Positions 1 to 12,050 of a stretch of 64,000 bases of DNA are shown in pieces. A program made the position numbers and the translations under genes. The DNA is from Cenococcum geophilum 1.58 (Eukaryota; Ascomycota; Dothideomycetes; Gloniales; Gloniaceae), in the NCBI GenBank assembly GCA_001692895.1, contig KV748184.1, positions 3,348,001 to 3,412,000 of the forward strand, given 5' to 3'. The notes below the pieces were generated by a model. It was not told where the DNA came from, did not search any database, and worked only from the letters and a program-made list of their open reading frames with translations. Within the stretch, counting starts at the first letter, position 1, and each line of letters starts with the position of its first letter.

Positions 1-2640
1 TAATTAAAGCTATATTGTTAAGAGATATAGGATTTATAATCTACTCTAAATATCCTAATCTAATAAAGGAGAAATATAATAGATTTAAAGGTTATTATGT
101 TAAATAAAGTAATAAAAAAAATAAGTTATATATATTTATTTTATATTTTAACAAAAACTTGATTATATATTAGCTTATATAGCTATTAAAGAAAATAATT
201 AGGCTTTATTACTAAATAGTTTGGTTTTAAATAAATATAAATAAATAAACCACCTAAATATGATGTAATTAGTTATTTAATTATTTTTTAAAGCTATATA
301 TGTTTATTAAAGTACTTTAGCTTAGTATAACTATATTGATTATAGAAAATTTAATTAATTAACTAGGGGCAAATATTATCCCTATAATAGGTACTTATTT
401 ATACTTATTTAATAACTATATAAAAACCTTCTTTTTAGAGGCATTTCTTATAGTTATTATGTTTATATATATACTTAATATAACTCTAAATTCATCTATA
501 TTCTAGGTTTTTTTGCCTATATATTAACCTTCCTTTATACCCTCTTATAAAGATTATAAAACATTTAAATTTACTTTAATTATGCCCTATTAATTTATAT
601 GCTTTCTATTAATTATATAAATAAATATTTAATTTAAAAGAGCTAATTACCTATATTTTACTAAAGGGCTTAGTATTGCCATTTTAATTAAATATTTAAG
701 CTACTATATTTCTACAATTATAAATATAAAGGAGTAAATCTTTATAGGTCTTGTTTAAGCACCCAATTAATAAATAAAACCTTCTATATAGGAGCTGGTT
801 AATAATTGTATTAGAGTATAAATTGTTTTGGTAGTATGCTATTTAATTAATCGCTTAAAATTGACAAAGGGACACTATATACGAACACTGCTCTTTGTAT
901 AGATTTATAAACACCAGATTTGGAATCTACGATAGCTATTTATAAGTTCTGCTTGTTTTGGTCTATATTAATAAACTCATTATAGAGAAAATAGATTAAC
1001 AAGTTAGTAAGTTAATTTTGGTGGGGTAACCGAGTTCTAGGGTTAACCGAGTTCCAGGTATCTGATCTTATATAAGTTTAGGTTTTTAGGGCTACCTCCT
1101 TATAGAGAGGTCTTACTTCTTCTAATAGGCCTTTTAGGGTATCTCTCTCTTTTCTTTTCTTTTCTTTTCTTTTATAAAGGGGTTTCTTATACTAGGATAT
1201 TTTATATATTGTCCCCTAGTAGTCTAACTTACTCTCCTCCTCCTTCTTCTTCTTCTTCTAATACTATATAGGCCTAGTTTAGGTTTTCTAGGGCCTTTTA
1301 TAGGTATTGTTTTAGAGACAGAGGGGGAAAACATACTAGCCATTATAGGCTTAGGCATTAGTATCTTTTTTTAGTAGTTCTCTTTAGAAGAAGATTATAA
1401 GTATCTTCTTTTTTTTCCCTTTTTTCTATATCTTTTTTAGATAGGTAGGGGAAAGATAGAAAAAAGAGGTAAATAAAGTAGATAAGAATTTATTATTACT
1501 TATCTCTATATAAAAAAGTTACCTTTAGAAGGCTTTTTAGGCTTAATATCCTAAGGATCCTTTGGTATTTTATAGCTTATAGCTTATAAAGAGGCTTCCT
1601 AGTTTTTTTAGTAGATAATAACCTCCTTAAGTCTCTTATCTCCTAGTATAGAGGTAAAAAACTAAGTAAAAAGCCTTTTTAGTTTTTACTATCTTTCTAT
1701 CTCCTTTTTTCTTATTAACCCTATTAGAGAGTTTCTAGGGAAATTAGACTAAAAGGTAGTCGAAAAACTAGGTAAAAGACTATATTAGTTATTTCCTTCT
1801 CTATTAAAAGTAGAAAAAACTATTAGAAAAAAGTACTTATTAGGCTTTTACTAGCAGAAAAGCCTAAAAGACAATTCTTCTCTTACTAAGGAAAATCTAA
1901 CTAAAGGAAATATAGAAAAAATACTTATACCTCTTATTTTATTAGGCTTTTGCTTTTTATAGAAGAAAAATCTAGAAAAGGTCTATATTTTATAGTTTTG
2001 GTATTTCTATCCCTATCTTACCTATTTTGCTTATAAGTTAAAACTATCTCTTAAAAGAATTTTCTATTAGGGAAAGGGGGTAAAAAGCTAAATTAATCCA
2101 CTTCTAGCTCGCTAAGCAGTAGTAATTAGGACTTAAAAGTTGGAAAATTAGTCATTTTTAATAAAAAGATAGGTATACGTAAGTTCTAGAGTGTGGCGCT
2201 ACCTTTTAGTAAGGTTGTATATGCGGTAAAAAGTACGTAGGTTGCTTATTAATTACGCCAATTATATATTTAGTGCATTTAATATATAACTTAATATATA
2301 ATTAAATTTTCTTTACCTCGCTTAATTTCCGCTTAATTTCCCTTAATAACGCCATTAAAAGCCTAATTATATAAAAATTTATTTTATAAAAAGTTTACTT
2401 AAAAAGAGTTTATATTATATAGTAAGGTAGTAAAATAATAAGATAGTGGGACTTTATAAATCTTTTTATAGGTTATATAGGTAAGTTGATAATTATATAG
2501 ATTACGCGTAGGTTGCGCGCAGATTGCTTATTAAAAGATTTTAACCTAGGCTTATTAAATAAGTTAGTTAAATATGCCAACGGCTAGCCGACTACGCACT
2601 TTACTAGCTATTATAGTAAATTACTATTGCCTATAAAACC
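1..2640. other. AT-rich, RIP-degraded DNA without a recognisable gene
   Basis: This stretch is very rich in A, T and TpA, and stop codons crowd all frames. I could not follow a reading frame or find paired terminal repeats. A pyrimidine-rich patch with short T/C runs lies at about 1140-1260. It is probably old transposon sequence, judged only by its likeness in composition to the mutated elements elsewhere in the window. Confidence 0.6.
1143..1173. repeat. TTTTC microsatellite
   Basis: A short CT run leads into five head-to-tail copies of the pentanucleotide TTTTC. It is a simple repeat in degraded intergenic DNA and has no visible function. Confidence 0.8.
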
Positions 2641-2642
2641 CT

Positions 2643-4196
2643 GCTGTTATATCTATAATTAATCTTTAATTATTAGTAATACTACACCTTTAATACCTAT
2701 TAAATACTATACATATAGCTAGCTTAGAGCTCTCTACCTATACTAAAACAGTGAGAATTAGCTATAGGTTAATAAAGATATTTATATTTTAAGTTAGGCG
2801 CTACTATTATATAAGCACCCTACTAAACTTATAGCGTACTAAAATAAGCCCCTAAGGGGTTATAGATAAAGGCTTTAATAGGACTCCTTATAGATAATAT
2901 ATAACTATTTTAAAGCCTTTTTACCTACTTAAAGCCGTTTATAAAGCTAATTTAGTAAATACTATATCTACTCCTATTATAGATTAACCTACTATATAGC
3001 CGCTTCCTTACTAACCCTTTAGGCCTACGCGATCAATTTAATCTCCTTAATAACCTTAAGCTATAGAGAGTACTATTAAAGTTTATTATACTAAATACTA
3101 TATTATTTAATACTCTATTTAGAATCTAGCGCTACTATAAAAGGATTACCTCGAAGCCTTTTAGTCTATTTACGCTAAAGGACCTATATAGACTTTACTA
3201 TATAGTATATATAATATATAAATAGCTACTTAGGCTAGAGCTTAAGCTTAAGCTTAGACTTAGACCCTTGATATAGCGGCGCCAGTAAAGGGGAAGCTAT
3301 AGTACTTACCTAAGCTTATATATACTAGCTTAGATATAAGTACTAATAGGTATACTATTAGATATAGATATATAGGTACTAAAGAGACTTTAATCTAGAA
3401 GGTAAGACTACTAGATATAAGTAATTAAAGTTATAAAGACTATACTTACTAAGACTTAGTTATATAGTTAAATAACGCCTATAGTTTATATACTATCTAG
3501 TTATTCTAGACGTCTATAGCCTTTAAATAGTTTATAATAACTAATATAGCTAGCTAGGGCTATCTTTCTCCTATTATAGGTAGGCTTTAACCTCCTATAT
3601 AAAGGGTGGATAGGCCTTATAATAAAAGACTAAATAGTTCTATATAGAGCTATTTATAAATATTTTATAGAGGACTACTAAGCCCTATAGGATAACCTCC
3701 TAAAGGTAGAATAGGAGGTTTATAATACCTATAATTATAAGGTTATTAATCTAACTGGGCTAAACTAACCCTTTTAGGTATTTAGCCCTAGCTAGATTAT
3801 TAATAGTAATATATTAGGGGGGGAGACACTTACCTTATAAATATTAAAGTAACCTATCTATAGTGTATAGCCAGCTATTATCTATATAAACTCCTATAGT
3901 AGTAAATTTAAATAGTAGCTAACTATTTACTATTAGTTTTATCTACTAGCGTACTTAATCTAGGTTTTACTAACCCTTTTTAGCTTTACTATTTTTGTCC
4001 TAGCGTTTTATCTAATATAGGTTTTCTTCTATAAAAAGACGCTAATATACTAAAACGCCTTAGTAACCTACTTCCGCTATAAGTTATATAAAAAGGCCGC
4101 CTTAAAGCCCTTAGTACTACTTTTAATTAAGTATATATTATATTATACTAACTACTTACTAAAGTCTAGAAATAGCTTATTATTAATATTTTAGTA
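2643..4196 (+). pseudogene. RIP-damaged long reading frame, part 1 (unknown protein)
   Basis: One plus frame (codon starts divisible by 3) runs for about 520 codons. Every stop met in the lines I read is TAA or TAG, none TGA, as expected when Gln codons CAA/CAG suffer C-to-T change. The implied protein is rich in Gln, Leu, Tyr and Pro, with a Gln/Ala/Thr run near 3243-3265 and a Pro/Gly-rich segment near 3660-3720. I recognise no domain. The frame is cut at 4196 by a MITE and resumes in phase at 4546. It could be a gag-like or captured ORF of an old retroelement, because a polypurine tract (11785-11797) follows its last part. Confidence 0.45.
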
Positions 4197-4543
4197 CAGT
4201 TGAAACTCTTTAGTACAATATCTAATTACAACGATATACTCTATATTACGATCTACACCCCTTAATCCAAATTTTTTTGGTGTAATATTACGATATACTA
4301 ACTATTTACAATATCGTTAAGTTTTCTCCACTAAAATCGTTATAACCAGTAGAGATTTTGTATAGGAGGGGTTATACTTAGCCCGTGAAATAAATGCCCT
4401 ACACCCTTTTAGGATGCTTAGCCACGCGTTAGCCTCCTTTTTCCTACTTATTAACCCAACACGTGACTCCATATATAACAATACCATTAATATTACAATA
4501 TGGTCGGCTGTACGACCCGCATCGTTATAAAGAGTTTTGACTA
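4197..4543. mobile_element. pogo/Tc1-like MITE with TA target duplication
   Basis: The left end reads CAGTTGAAACTCTTTA. The right end is its inverted partner, GAGTTTTGACTA, differing by transitions typical of RIP. Both ends are flanked by TA (4195-4196 and 4544-4545). The 347-bp interior has AACGATATA-like subterminal motifs and no ORF. Removing the element with one TA rejoins the surrounding reading frame in phase (GTA then GTA TAG AAA), which supports these boundaries. Terminal CAGT with a TA duplication is typical of the pogo/Fot branch of Tc1-mariner; assignment to that branch is inference. Confidence 0.7.
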
Positions 4544-4545
4544 TA

Positions 4546-5003
4546 GTATAGAAAATAGAAAGCTAGCCTACTAAGTATATAGATAAGTAGCTTCTTATTA
4601 TATAGAGCTCTAATAGTTTTAAGGTGGCTATAGTAGTTTTACTTATTAGCGTAAGTAGTAAATATAAGGGGTATATAGTAGGTAGGGCTATTACCCTTAA
4701 ACTTAAAGGTAAATAGATTTAAGATCTTAGTAAAGCACCTATTACTACTATAGGTAAGTATATAATAGCCTAGTAGGATATCTATAAGTATATAAAAGTA
4801 GTATTTTAATAAAGAGTATCTACAGAACTATAGATTATAGTAGATATCCTTAAACTTATTTTTTTATATATCTATTAAGTAGTATATCCCTACCCTTACT
4901 TATAAACTACTCCTTATTACGCTATACGCCCCTTTACTATAGAATCTTAGGACTCCTTAATATTATCCTTTTATAAGAACTAGTAGCTAGTAATATCTTA
5001 TTA
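4546..5003 (+). pseudogene. RIP-damaged long reading frame, part 2
   Basis: This continues the frame of 2643-4196 after the MITE. About 152 codons are open apart from TAA and TAG. It is cut at 5003 by the left LTR of Gy1. The last two bases (TA) join the A at 11350 to make one codon, and the frame goes on there in phase. No domain was recognised. Confidence 0.45.
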
Positions 5004-5190
5004 TGGGATAGGGGCAGTGGCTATAAGCGTATGTATTCGAGGAGTCTATAAGACGTTACGCGATTAATCGTAAGGGTTAAGGGCGTAAGGAGGTAATATA
5101 CCTACGCGTAGCTGATATAAGCTATACGCAAGGTATACGCGAGAGCACGGGGCTCTCCTATAGAGGCCCCTGCGGTAGAGTTCCGTAATA
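5004..5190 (-). repeat. Gy1 3' LTR
   Basis: It matches 11158-11344 over the full 187 bp, and nearly all differences are C/T or G/A. On the plus strand it starts TGGGA and ends TTCCGTAATA; the final TA is read as a RIP-altered CA. It carries more A where the partner carries G, so the two LTRs were mutated unequally. Confidence 0.93.
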
Positions 5191-5207
5191 CTACCCCCCT
5201 CCTATAG
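5191..5207 (-). other. Gy1 polypurine tract
   Basis: On the minus strand the sequence next to the 3' LTR is CTATAGGAGGGGGGTAG, a purine-rich run in the position where plus-strand DNA synthesis of an LTR element is primed. Confidence 0.75.
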
Positions 5208-5352
5208 AGGCGGAGCTCTAGCGACGCTGTGGTTACTATATATATATAAAAGGGACACTTAAGGTATAGAAAAGAAGAAAGGGGATATTGCTAAAGGCTT
5301 AAAACAACGTTATATAATAGGGCTTAGTATTTAAGAATCCAACCAATTAGAT

Positions 5353-5375
5353 AACTTTAACCGCCGGTTAAAGTT
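5353..5375. repeat. 23-bp palindrome near the Gy1 3' end
   Basis: AACTTTAACCG and CGGTTAAAGTT flank a single central base and form a perfect 11-bp inverted repeat. It lies in the non-coding stretch between the chromodomain and the 3' LTR. A related sequence occurs inverted near 33130-33170, where a fragment of the same family survives. Confidence 0.75.
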
Positions 5376-5529
5376 CCTAGATATCTTAACGATATTCCGG
5401 TCACGTGATCGCACTTTACCGTAATCTAACGGTAATTTGCTCTTACGTGGTAATATATAACGGTTTAACTCTATAAGGGCTCCTATAGAGGATTAGGTAT
5501 AAAATCTCTACTTAGGCCTAGTTTCTATA

Positions 5530-8500
5530 GGTTCGCGTAGTAAAAGTCACTAATTAGATCCTTTGCATTTTTAAAGTCTTCCTATAGTTACCATTCTGGC
5601 TAATCTATATCAAATCCTGTATATATAGCTTTATAGTAAAGCCGTCGTCCTCTACCTTTGCTAAAGTATTTAAAGTTAATAATTTGTTTAACGGTCCACT
5701 CCTTATAGTTCTTATCTTCGTTCTTATCTTAAATTAATACTAGTAGGGGTTTAGGCTATATCTGCCCCGGTAAGGGGTTAGGCTAATAGAGGTGTAGTAG
5801 CTATAGGTAAAATATAGGCTATATCCCGCGGGTGGCTAGGGTAGGCGGGAGTTCTAGCTTATATGCGGCTCCCTTATTAATAACTCGTTTAATTAGATAG
5901 GGGCCGAGGTTCTTATAATTAAGTGACTTTATAGGCCTTTGTGTAGAGATATTATATATATCTAGCTATACCTAGTCGCCAATACGCATCTCCGGTGGTG
6001 GCGTTCTATAATAATTAGCGAAGTAGGCCTACTTTGCTTAAGCCTAGGCTATTTCTCCCTTATAGTAGTTAAGTAGATTTTTTATACAGTCTATATACTA
6101 GTTGGTAAGTAGCATCTTAAGGCGTTTTCTATATGGCAGTTTTTTATTAATAGGTTCTGGTAGCTTTATGCTAGATTAGGGGTAATAACCCTTGTTTGTA
6201 AAGAACGGGGTAAGTCCTATAGTGGTTAAGATATGGTTATTTACTGCGAATTTACCTAGTAGGAGGTAATCTACCTAGTTATCTTAACTATAGGCAACTA
6301 CCTATTATAGGTATGCTTTTATACTGGCATTAGCGTTTTTTAGTTGCCCGGTAGTTTTATAGTAAAAGGATATAGATATCTTAACGAAGATGCTAAGGTG
6401 TTAGTAAATTCGTCTCTATATATTGGAGTTAAATTATATACCTTAGTCGGACGTAATTAAGTTAGGTAACCTATATAGTTAATAAACTTTATAGAAGAAG
6501 GCGTTAGTAACATCGCTGACGGCTACGCCTTTAGTTAAGACGTAGTGGCGCTCTTTTATAAGTCGGTATATTATTATAAGGATGTTCTTATAGGTACGGC
6601 CGTGTTATTTATAGGGTAGTAGGTTAACAACGAAATCTATAGCGATATCCGCCTATTGTTATATAGGTACTAGTAGGGGGTATAGTAGTCCTTAGTACTT
6701 TATATTAAAGGCCTTAGTACACTTATAACTATAGTAGGCACCTATAAAGCGTTTAACTAAGTCTATTATTTTAGGCTAGAAGTAGTATCGGCTAAGGAGC
6801 TTATAGGTTTCTCTTTTACCTAGGTGGCCGCTTAACCGGAGGTTGTAGGCTATTTAGATTAATTACCGTTATAAGTTCTTTAAGTTAAGGATAAATAGGC
6901 GGCCTCTATAATAGAGTCTGTTCTCTTTTACTTTTAAGGCTGCTATATTAATCTAGCCTAGGCTTTAGAGGTTAGTAGGTAGTATATGGGCGCTAGCGGT
7001 CTTTGCGGTAATAAATTAATATAGTAATAGGTTAATAGAAGTATTATATGCCGTAGTAATAAGCTTATTAATTTTAGGAGGTAACTTTAGTTCTATAGTA
7101 CAAAGCTAAGGTGCTATTAGCTCTGTTATAGGTAGCATACCTAGGGCCAGATTCCGTGCTTTTAGGATTATCTATTACTAAAACTAATTTTAAGGGTCTT
7201 TTTTTAACTAAGGGAGGTTTTATAAGCGGCGTATTAGGCTATCTAGCTTAGTACTTTATACTCCCGGTCTATATATAATTTTAAAGTTAAAATTAGAGAG
7301 GAACTTATTCTAGCGTACTTAGCGTTAGTTTAGCTACTTTATAGTTATAAAGTATTTAAGGTTGCGATGGTTTATAAGGACTTTAGTTAGCTAATTAGGT
7401 TCTATTAAGGAGAGTTCCAGTTAGAATTCCTTAAACGCTTATATAATTGCGAGAAGTTTCTTATTATAGATCTTGTAGTTATACTCTTATAGTGTAAGCT
7501 TAGATAAGTAGAATGCGACTAGGTGGAGGAGGCCGTTATTACCTATCTAGGAGAGAATACCTGCGTTAACGTGGTCTAAGGAGTTGGTTTTAAGGTAAAG
7601 TTGTTATTTTAGTACAAAGTAAGCTAGGGTAGGTGCTTTAGTAAAAGTATTTTTAAGGTCTTAGAACGCCTTCTTATATTTAGGCGTCTAGGTAAAATAT
7701 AGGTACGTTTTTCTTCCTTTTATAGAAAGGCCCTTTGTTTATATTATTGCTATAAGTAGTGCTATTACGCCTAAGAAGTTGTATATAAATTTCTAATAGA
7801 AGTTAGCAAAACTAAGGAAGGCTTATACGTCCTTAATGCAGTTAGGGGCTTATTATTTAGTAATTATGCGTACTTTCTTAAGGTCTATACAGATACCCTT
7901 AGTAATAATAATTAGTTTAAAGTATTTTACTTCTGTAACTAAGAATTTATACTTTTTTAAATTAATATAAAGTCCTACGTCCCTAAGGCGCTCTAGGACT
8001 TTTTAAACGTGCTTAGTATACTTAAAAGGGTTATTACTATAAATAAGTATATCGTCTAGGTACGCAGAGCAGAAGTTATTAAGGTAGTCCCGTAAGGCGT
8101 TATTAATATAGCTTTAAAAGGTGCCTAGGCCGTTATATACGCCGAAGGGTATAATAGTATATTTAAATTGGCCGAAGCGTAATGCGAATGCGGTTTTCTA
8201 TTTGTTACCTTCCCGTATTCGGAAATAGTTAAAGGCGGCAATAATATTAAGCTTAGTGTAGATTTTAGCTTAACTAAGCCGCTTAAAAGTCTTATATATA
8301 AGCGGTATGGGGTATTAGTTCTTAATTATAATAGCGTTAAGTCCTTTATAGTTAATATAGAATCTAATACCTCCTCCTAGCTTCTTAGTGAGAAGGATAG
8401 GGGTGGCTGCTAGGGATATGCTAGGACGAATAAATCCTTTATTAAGGTATTTGTTAATATACTTTTTTATAACTAGAAGTTCGTCTTTAGATATTAGGTA

Positions 8501-9290
8501 GGGTCTCTTATAAGGTAGCATTTTTCCTTATTTAATGTTAATAGTATAGTTATTGGGTTAATGTAGGGGGAGTATATCTACGCTCTTTTATGAGTATATG
8601 TCGATAAAGTTATAGTACCTCTTAGGGAGGAGCTTGTGGAGTTCTTTATTAGTAAATCCTTTTTTAAGTTTTATAAACTTCTTAAAGTCTAAAGGTAAAA
8701 GTCTGTAGAGTTTTACAGGGGCGTCGTCTTCTAGAAGGTTAACTATGTCTATTCTATTACTATAGAGGACATAGTCTTATTTTTTATTAAGTTTATATAG
8801 TCGTAATTAGGAGGCTATAGTAATGGTTTAGCCTTTTCTACGTGCTATGCGGTAGAAGGCTGCGGCACTTATATAGTAGCAGTTGGTCGTAGGTAGGGTA
8901 ATAAGGGGTTTCTTAGGTTAATATCCTAGTGAGTAAATAGAGGCGGCTAGGCTATGTCCTAGGCAAGTCTCTCTACAGTATTTAGAGTTAAAGGTTGCTT
9001 TTTTCTTTTCCTAGTTAATAGTAGGGTTATATTATTTAAGCCAGCTTATTCTAAGGATAATAGGGTAGTTAGTAAGTGGTATAATATAGGCCTAGAGCTC
9101 TTTCTGGTGCCCGTTTATATCTAAGTAGAGTTATACTATATAGGTAATCTTCTATACGGTAGAACTACTATTAGCAAGTTATAGGGCGCGGGCTTTAGTA
9201 AGGGGTAAGGTAGGTAGGCTATAAGTACGCATAAATTAGGTATCTATAAATTTATTAATAGCTCCGCAGTTAATTATAAAACGGCTTTTA
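5530..9290 (-). pseudogene. Gy1 pol relic: protease, RT, RNase H, integrase, chromodomain
   Basis: Translated on the minus strand, retropepsin remains as NYPIILRISWLK near 9000-9290. Reverse transcriptase includes a stop-free 68-codon piece (8315-8521) with GFIRPS and LTKKLGGGIRF, then PFG and the catalytic [10 protein letters not shown] box at about 8045-8066. The integrase core follows at about 6380-6660 (DIAIDFVVNL). A chromodomain at about 5530-5705 begins EWTVKQIIN, and its later Trp codons are now TAG. Chromodomains at the end of integrase direct insertion towards heterochromatin in known chromoviruses. Stops are TAA or TAG at Gln and Trp positions, so the protein cannot be made. Confidence 0.9.
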
Positions 9291-9499
9291 TATTATTTTT
9301 TGGTAGTAGTTCCTATTATAGGTAAAACTATCTATTTCTATCCGTTTATTTTTACTAAGTTATCTATTAAGTAGGCCGATATATAGATCTCTCTATTATT
9401 AGGGCGTCCTAACCCGCGACTTAGGGTAAGGACTTAGCATTTTCCGCTTCTATATCCGATTCTACTACTATTACTACGTCTTCGTCTTATATAGTAGTG

Positions 9500-11150
9500 G
9501 CGCGTAGTAATATATTTAGTATTTAGGGCATTATATTAGGTATTAGACGGCGGCTACTAAACCTAGCTATTAGGTAGTTTAGGTTATTACAATAATAGCC
9601 TTCTTAATAGTATCTATAGCAGCGTTCTAGTTTCTAAAGTAGCTCGCGCTCTCCGTCTAGGAGTTTTTATAGAAAGGTTAGTATAGAGAAGTCAATATTA
9701 GCTCCCGTGGTACTTAAGGTAGTAGGTGTTAGTAGCTTAGTGTATATAGGTTTAGTAGGCCTAGAGGGCTTCTATAGAGAGGTCTTTAGGTAAGAGTTAG
9801 CGGTAATAATCTAATTTAGTTATTATTCAATTTTCTATAGAGCTGCTACTATATTATAAACGTTATTGTAGTTATAGCTGGCGGCTGCGTGACTAAGGCG
9901 ATAAGTAACTTTTTTAAGAAGGTCCTTTTGGTCTTTAGTATTATCTTAGGTAAGGGCTCTAGTATATTCCTAAAATTTAATATAAAATTCGTTAAATAAT
10001 TTAGTAGGGCTTATCTTTAGGGCACGTAGTTTAGCTCAGTTGGTGGCTAGTAGGTTGTAGTTACGGTATATTAAGTTAAGATCGTTAAGGACTTCTTAGT
10101 AGAATTGCTACTTTTAGGGGCTACTAGTCTCCCATTAGGCGAAGAGTCTATTAAATAGTGTACCTTTTATTCGCCTAATAATATAGCCGATCTTAGTATC
10201 TTCCGTAAAAAAAAGGTAGGCGCTCTAAGTTAATTTTTCGCGGATTTGTATCTTCTAGTAGCTGTATTCCTTGCGGTCTCCCTAAAAGACTAGGGGATTA
10301 GGGTAGCGTATATTAGACCCTATAGTAGCAGTTTAGGTCCAGTTATTATAGCTTTTATTATTACTGCTTTAGTAGGGGTTCCTATTAGGTAAAGCTGCTT
10401 AACACTAGCCCTCTATTAAGCGTTAAGTAGGTAAAGTTGCTAGGGGCGTAGAGACTTAGGTAGCGTTATATATAGTAGAGAGGTATCTAATATTATTACA
10501 AATGTGTTCGTTAAGCTAAGATTATAGGTATTTAATTATGCCTTCTTTTTTAGTGACTGTAGCAATTAGTGTAATCTTAGCCTTCTTTAACTGTTAGACG
10601 TCGCGTTTAGACACGCGGAGGTTATCTTTAGTTTCTTAACGTGTGTTATTAGCAAGCGCCTTACGAGCTTGTAGGTCTTGGATAATATCGCGATCTTAAG
10701 TAGTACGCATCTTGGCTTGTATAAGCTTTAGGTGGTAGTTCTATAGAAGGCAGTAGTATTTATTAGGGTCTCGTACTACCATTTTTGCAAACGTCTTAGC
10801 GTCTCGTATTTTGATTTTAATGGGTAGTCGCCCTTCTGTTTGCTTGTCTGTAGTTATATAGTTAATAAAAGATAAGATATTATCGGTGTCTGTCTCCTTA
10901 AGGGTTAAGGCTAGTACTAATAAATTAAATTCTCCTAGGATTAATTGGCGTTGTAGGTTAAGTGTAGGTATTAGGTTATTCTTTAGGTTTAATATAATAG
11001 CTAGTAAGAAATATTGTCTTACTATTATAGGTTCCTTAGAAATATAAAGTAAGGTAATTTATAGACACGCTATTTCTAGCAGCGCCTATAGTATTGCAAA
11101 GACGTAGAATTGGTCGTAGGCTGAGCGTTGGTGGTAAAAAGGCGCAACGT
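9500..11150 (-). pseudogene. Gy1 gag relic
   Basis: On the minus strand the region beside the 5' LTR encodes a charged, probably coiled-coil segment (for example MVVRDPNKYYC, near 10760-10790). A decayed CCHC-type knuckle follows near 9580-9610 (CYRYYKKAYYCNN, in which Cys and His have become Tyr). This is the capsid/nucleocapsid part of the Gy1 polyprotein. TAA and TAG stops interrupt it. Confidence 0.65.
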
Positions 11151-11157
11151 AATGTCA

Positions 11158-11344
11158 TGGGACGGGGGCAGTGGCTATAAGCGTATGTATTTGAGGAGTC
11201 TATAAGACGTTACGCGATCGATCGTAAGGGTCGAGGGCGTAAGGAGGTGATATACCTACGCGTAGCTGACATAAGCTGTACGTGAGGTGTATGCGAGAGC
11301 ACGGGGCTCTCCTATGGAGGCCCCTGCGGTAGGGTTCCGTAATA
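11158..11344 (-). repeat. Gy1 5' LTR
   Basis: This 187-bp partner of 5004-5190 is better preserved, keeping CGATCGATCG and GGTCGAGGG where the left copy has A for G and T for C. It would hold the Gy1 promoter, transcribed leftward. I could not recognise a tRNA-type primer-binding site next to it. Confidence 0.93.
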
Positions 11345-11349
11345 TATTT

Positions 11350-11797
11350 ATAGCTTCCTATACTTAATAGAGGTCTATTATAGCTATAATACAGCTATAA
11401 ATTAAGCGTTAAAAGAGCCACATCTTATTTTAGGGTATATTATTACTAGCCTTATAGCTTTTAGCCTTTAGTAGCTAGCCTATAACCTCCTTAATAAAGA
11501 GATAGAAGTAGTTTATCCTCTATTACTATATTATTATTATTATACTACTTCTACTTATAAAAGGCTTAAAAAGAAGGCACGCGTTAGCTATAAGTATACA
11601 ACTTTATAAAGTACCTACCTACCTACCTACCTTATACTCTTTCTACTTTAGCTTATAATTTAAGATATATAAGGGCGAGAATACTTTACACGTTAGCGTA
11701 GTTTAGTATTATTTATAATATTAATCTCTATATAACTAATTAATGCTATTTTTAAAATAGGACGCTAATAGAGAAGTAGCGCCCTAGGGGGGGAGAG
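11350..11797 (+). pseudogene. RIP-damaged long reading frame, part 3, with a polypurine tract
   Basis: The frame from 5003 resumes here in phase and runs about 130 codons or more with only TAA and TAG stops. It includes a Pro/Tyr-rich piece from four ACCT repeats (about 11619-11635). It approaches a CCTAGGGGGGGAGAG tract at about 11783-11797, followed by TTCTATTTTATATATA. A purine tract followed by that sequence resembles the junction of a retroelement interior with its 3' LTR. I could not find a matching 5' LTR upstream, so the element type is unresolved. Confidence 0.4.
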
Positions 11798-11977
11798 TTC
11801 TATTTTATATATATATATACAGACATAGACCAGAGAGAAGAGGTAGAGAAAGTATACCTACCGGCCGCTTAGCGAGCGGATAAGTAACCTTACTATATAG
11901 GGTAAATATATAGGCGCACGGCTGGCCTAATAAGCTAATGGTACGCGCGTATTAGCGGCTTAATTAGTGGGGGGTAA
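11798..11977. other. Possible LTR remnant between the old ORF and the palindrome
   Basis: A TATATATATA run and a purine-rich stretch follow the polypurine tract, then CpG-bearing sequence (CCGGCCGCTTAGCGAGCGG near 11862). This looks like a retroelement LTR by position only. No second copy was found in the window. Confidence 0.3.
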
Positions 11978-12035
11978 GATATTCGAATATATCCACGGCT
12001 TGGCTGCAGCCTAGCCGTGGACATTCGCGAATGTC
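11978..12035. repeat. 58-bp imperfect palindrome
   Basis: The two 29-bp halves match at 23 of 29 paired positions around a central GGCTGCAGCC. Several mismatches are transitions. Two small palindromes (ATTCGAAT and ATTCGCGAAT) sit at mirrored places in the arms. It could form a cruciform or be the terminus of a lost element. It stands 15 bp from the fold-back element. Confidence 0.75.
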
Positions 12036-12050
12036 AACGGGGGTGTAGGA

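Larger units (their letters stand above)
5004..11344 (-). mobile_element. Gy1: complete Ty3/Gypsy chromovirus
   Basis: This is a full-length element of 6341 bp bounded by two direct LTRs of 187 bp (5004-5190 and 11158-11344). It is coded on the minus strand. Reading leftward from the right LTR come gag with a coiled-coil-like N-terminus, a degraded CCHC knuckle, retropepsin, reverse transcriptase, RNase H, integrase and a C-terminal chromodomain. A polypurine tract lies just inside the left (3') LTR. Flanking 5-mers are TATTA and TATTT, a near-match target duplication. RIP stops scattered through pol make it inactive. Excision rejoins an older reading frame in phase, so both ends are secure. 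Confidence 0.93.
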
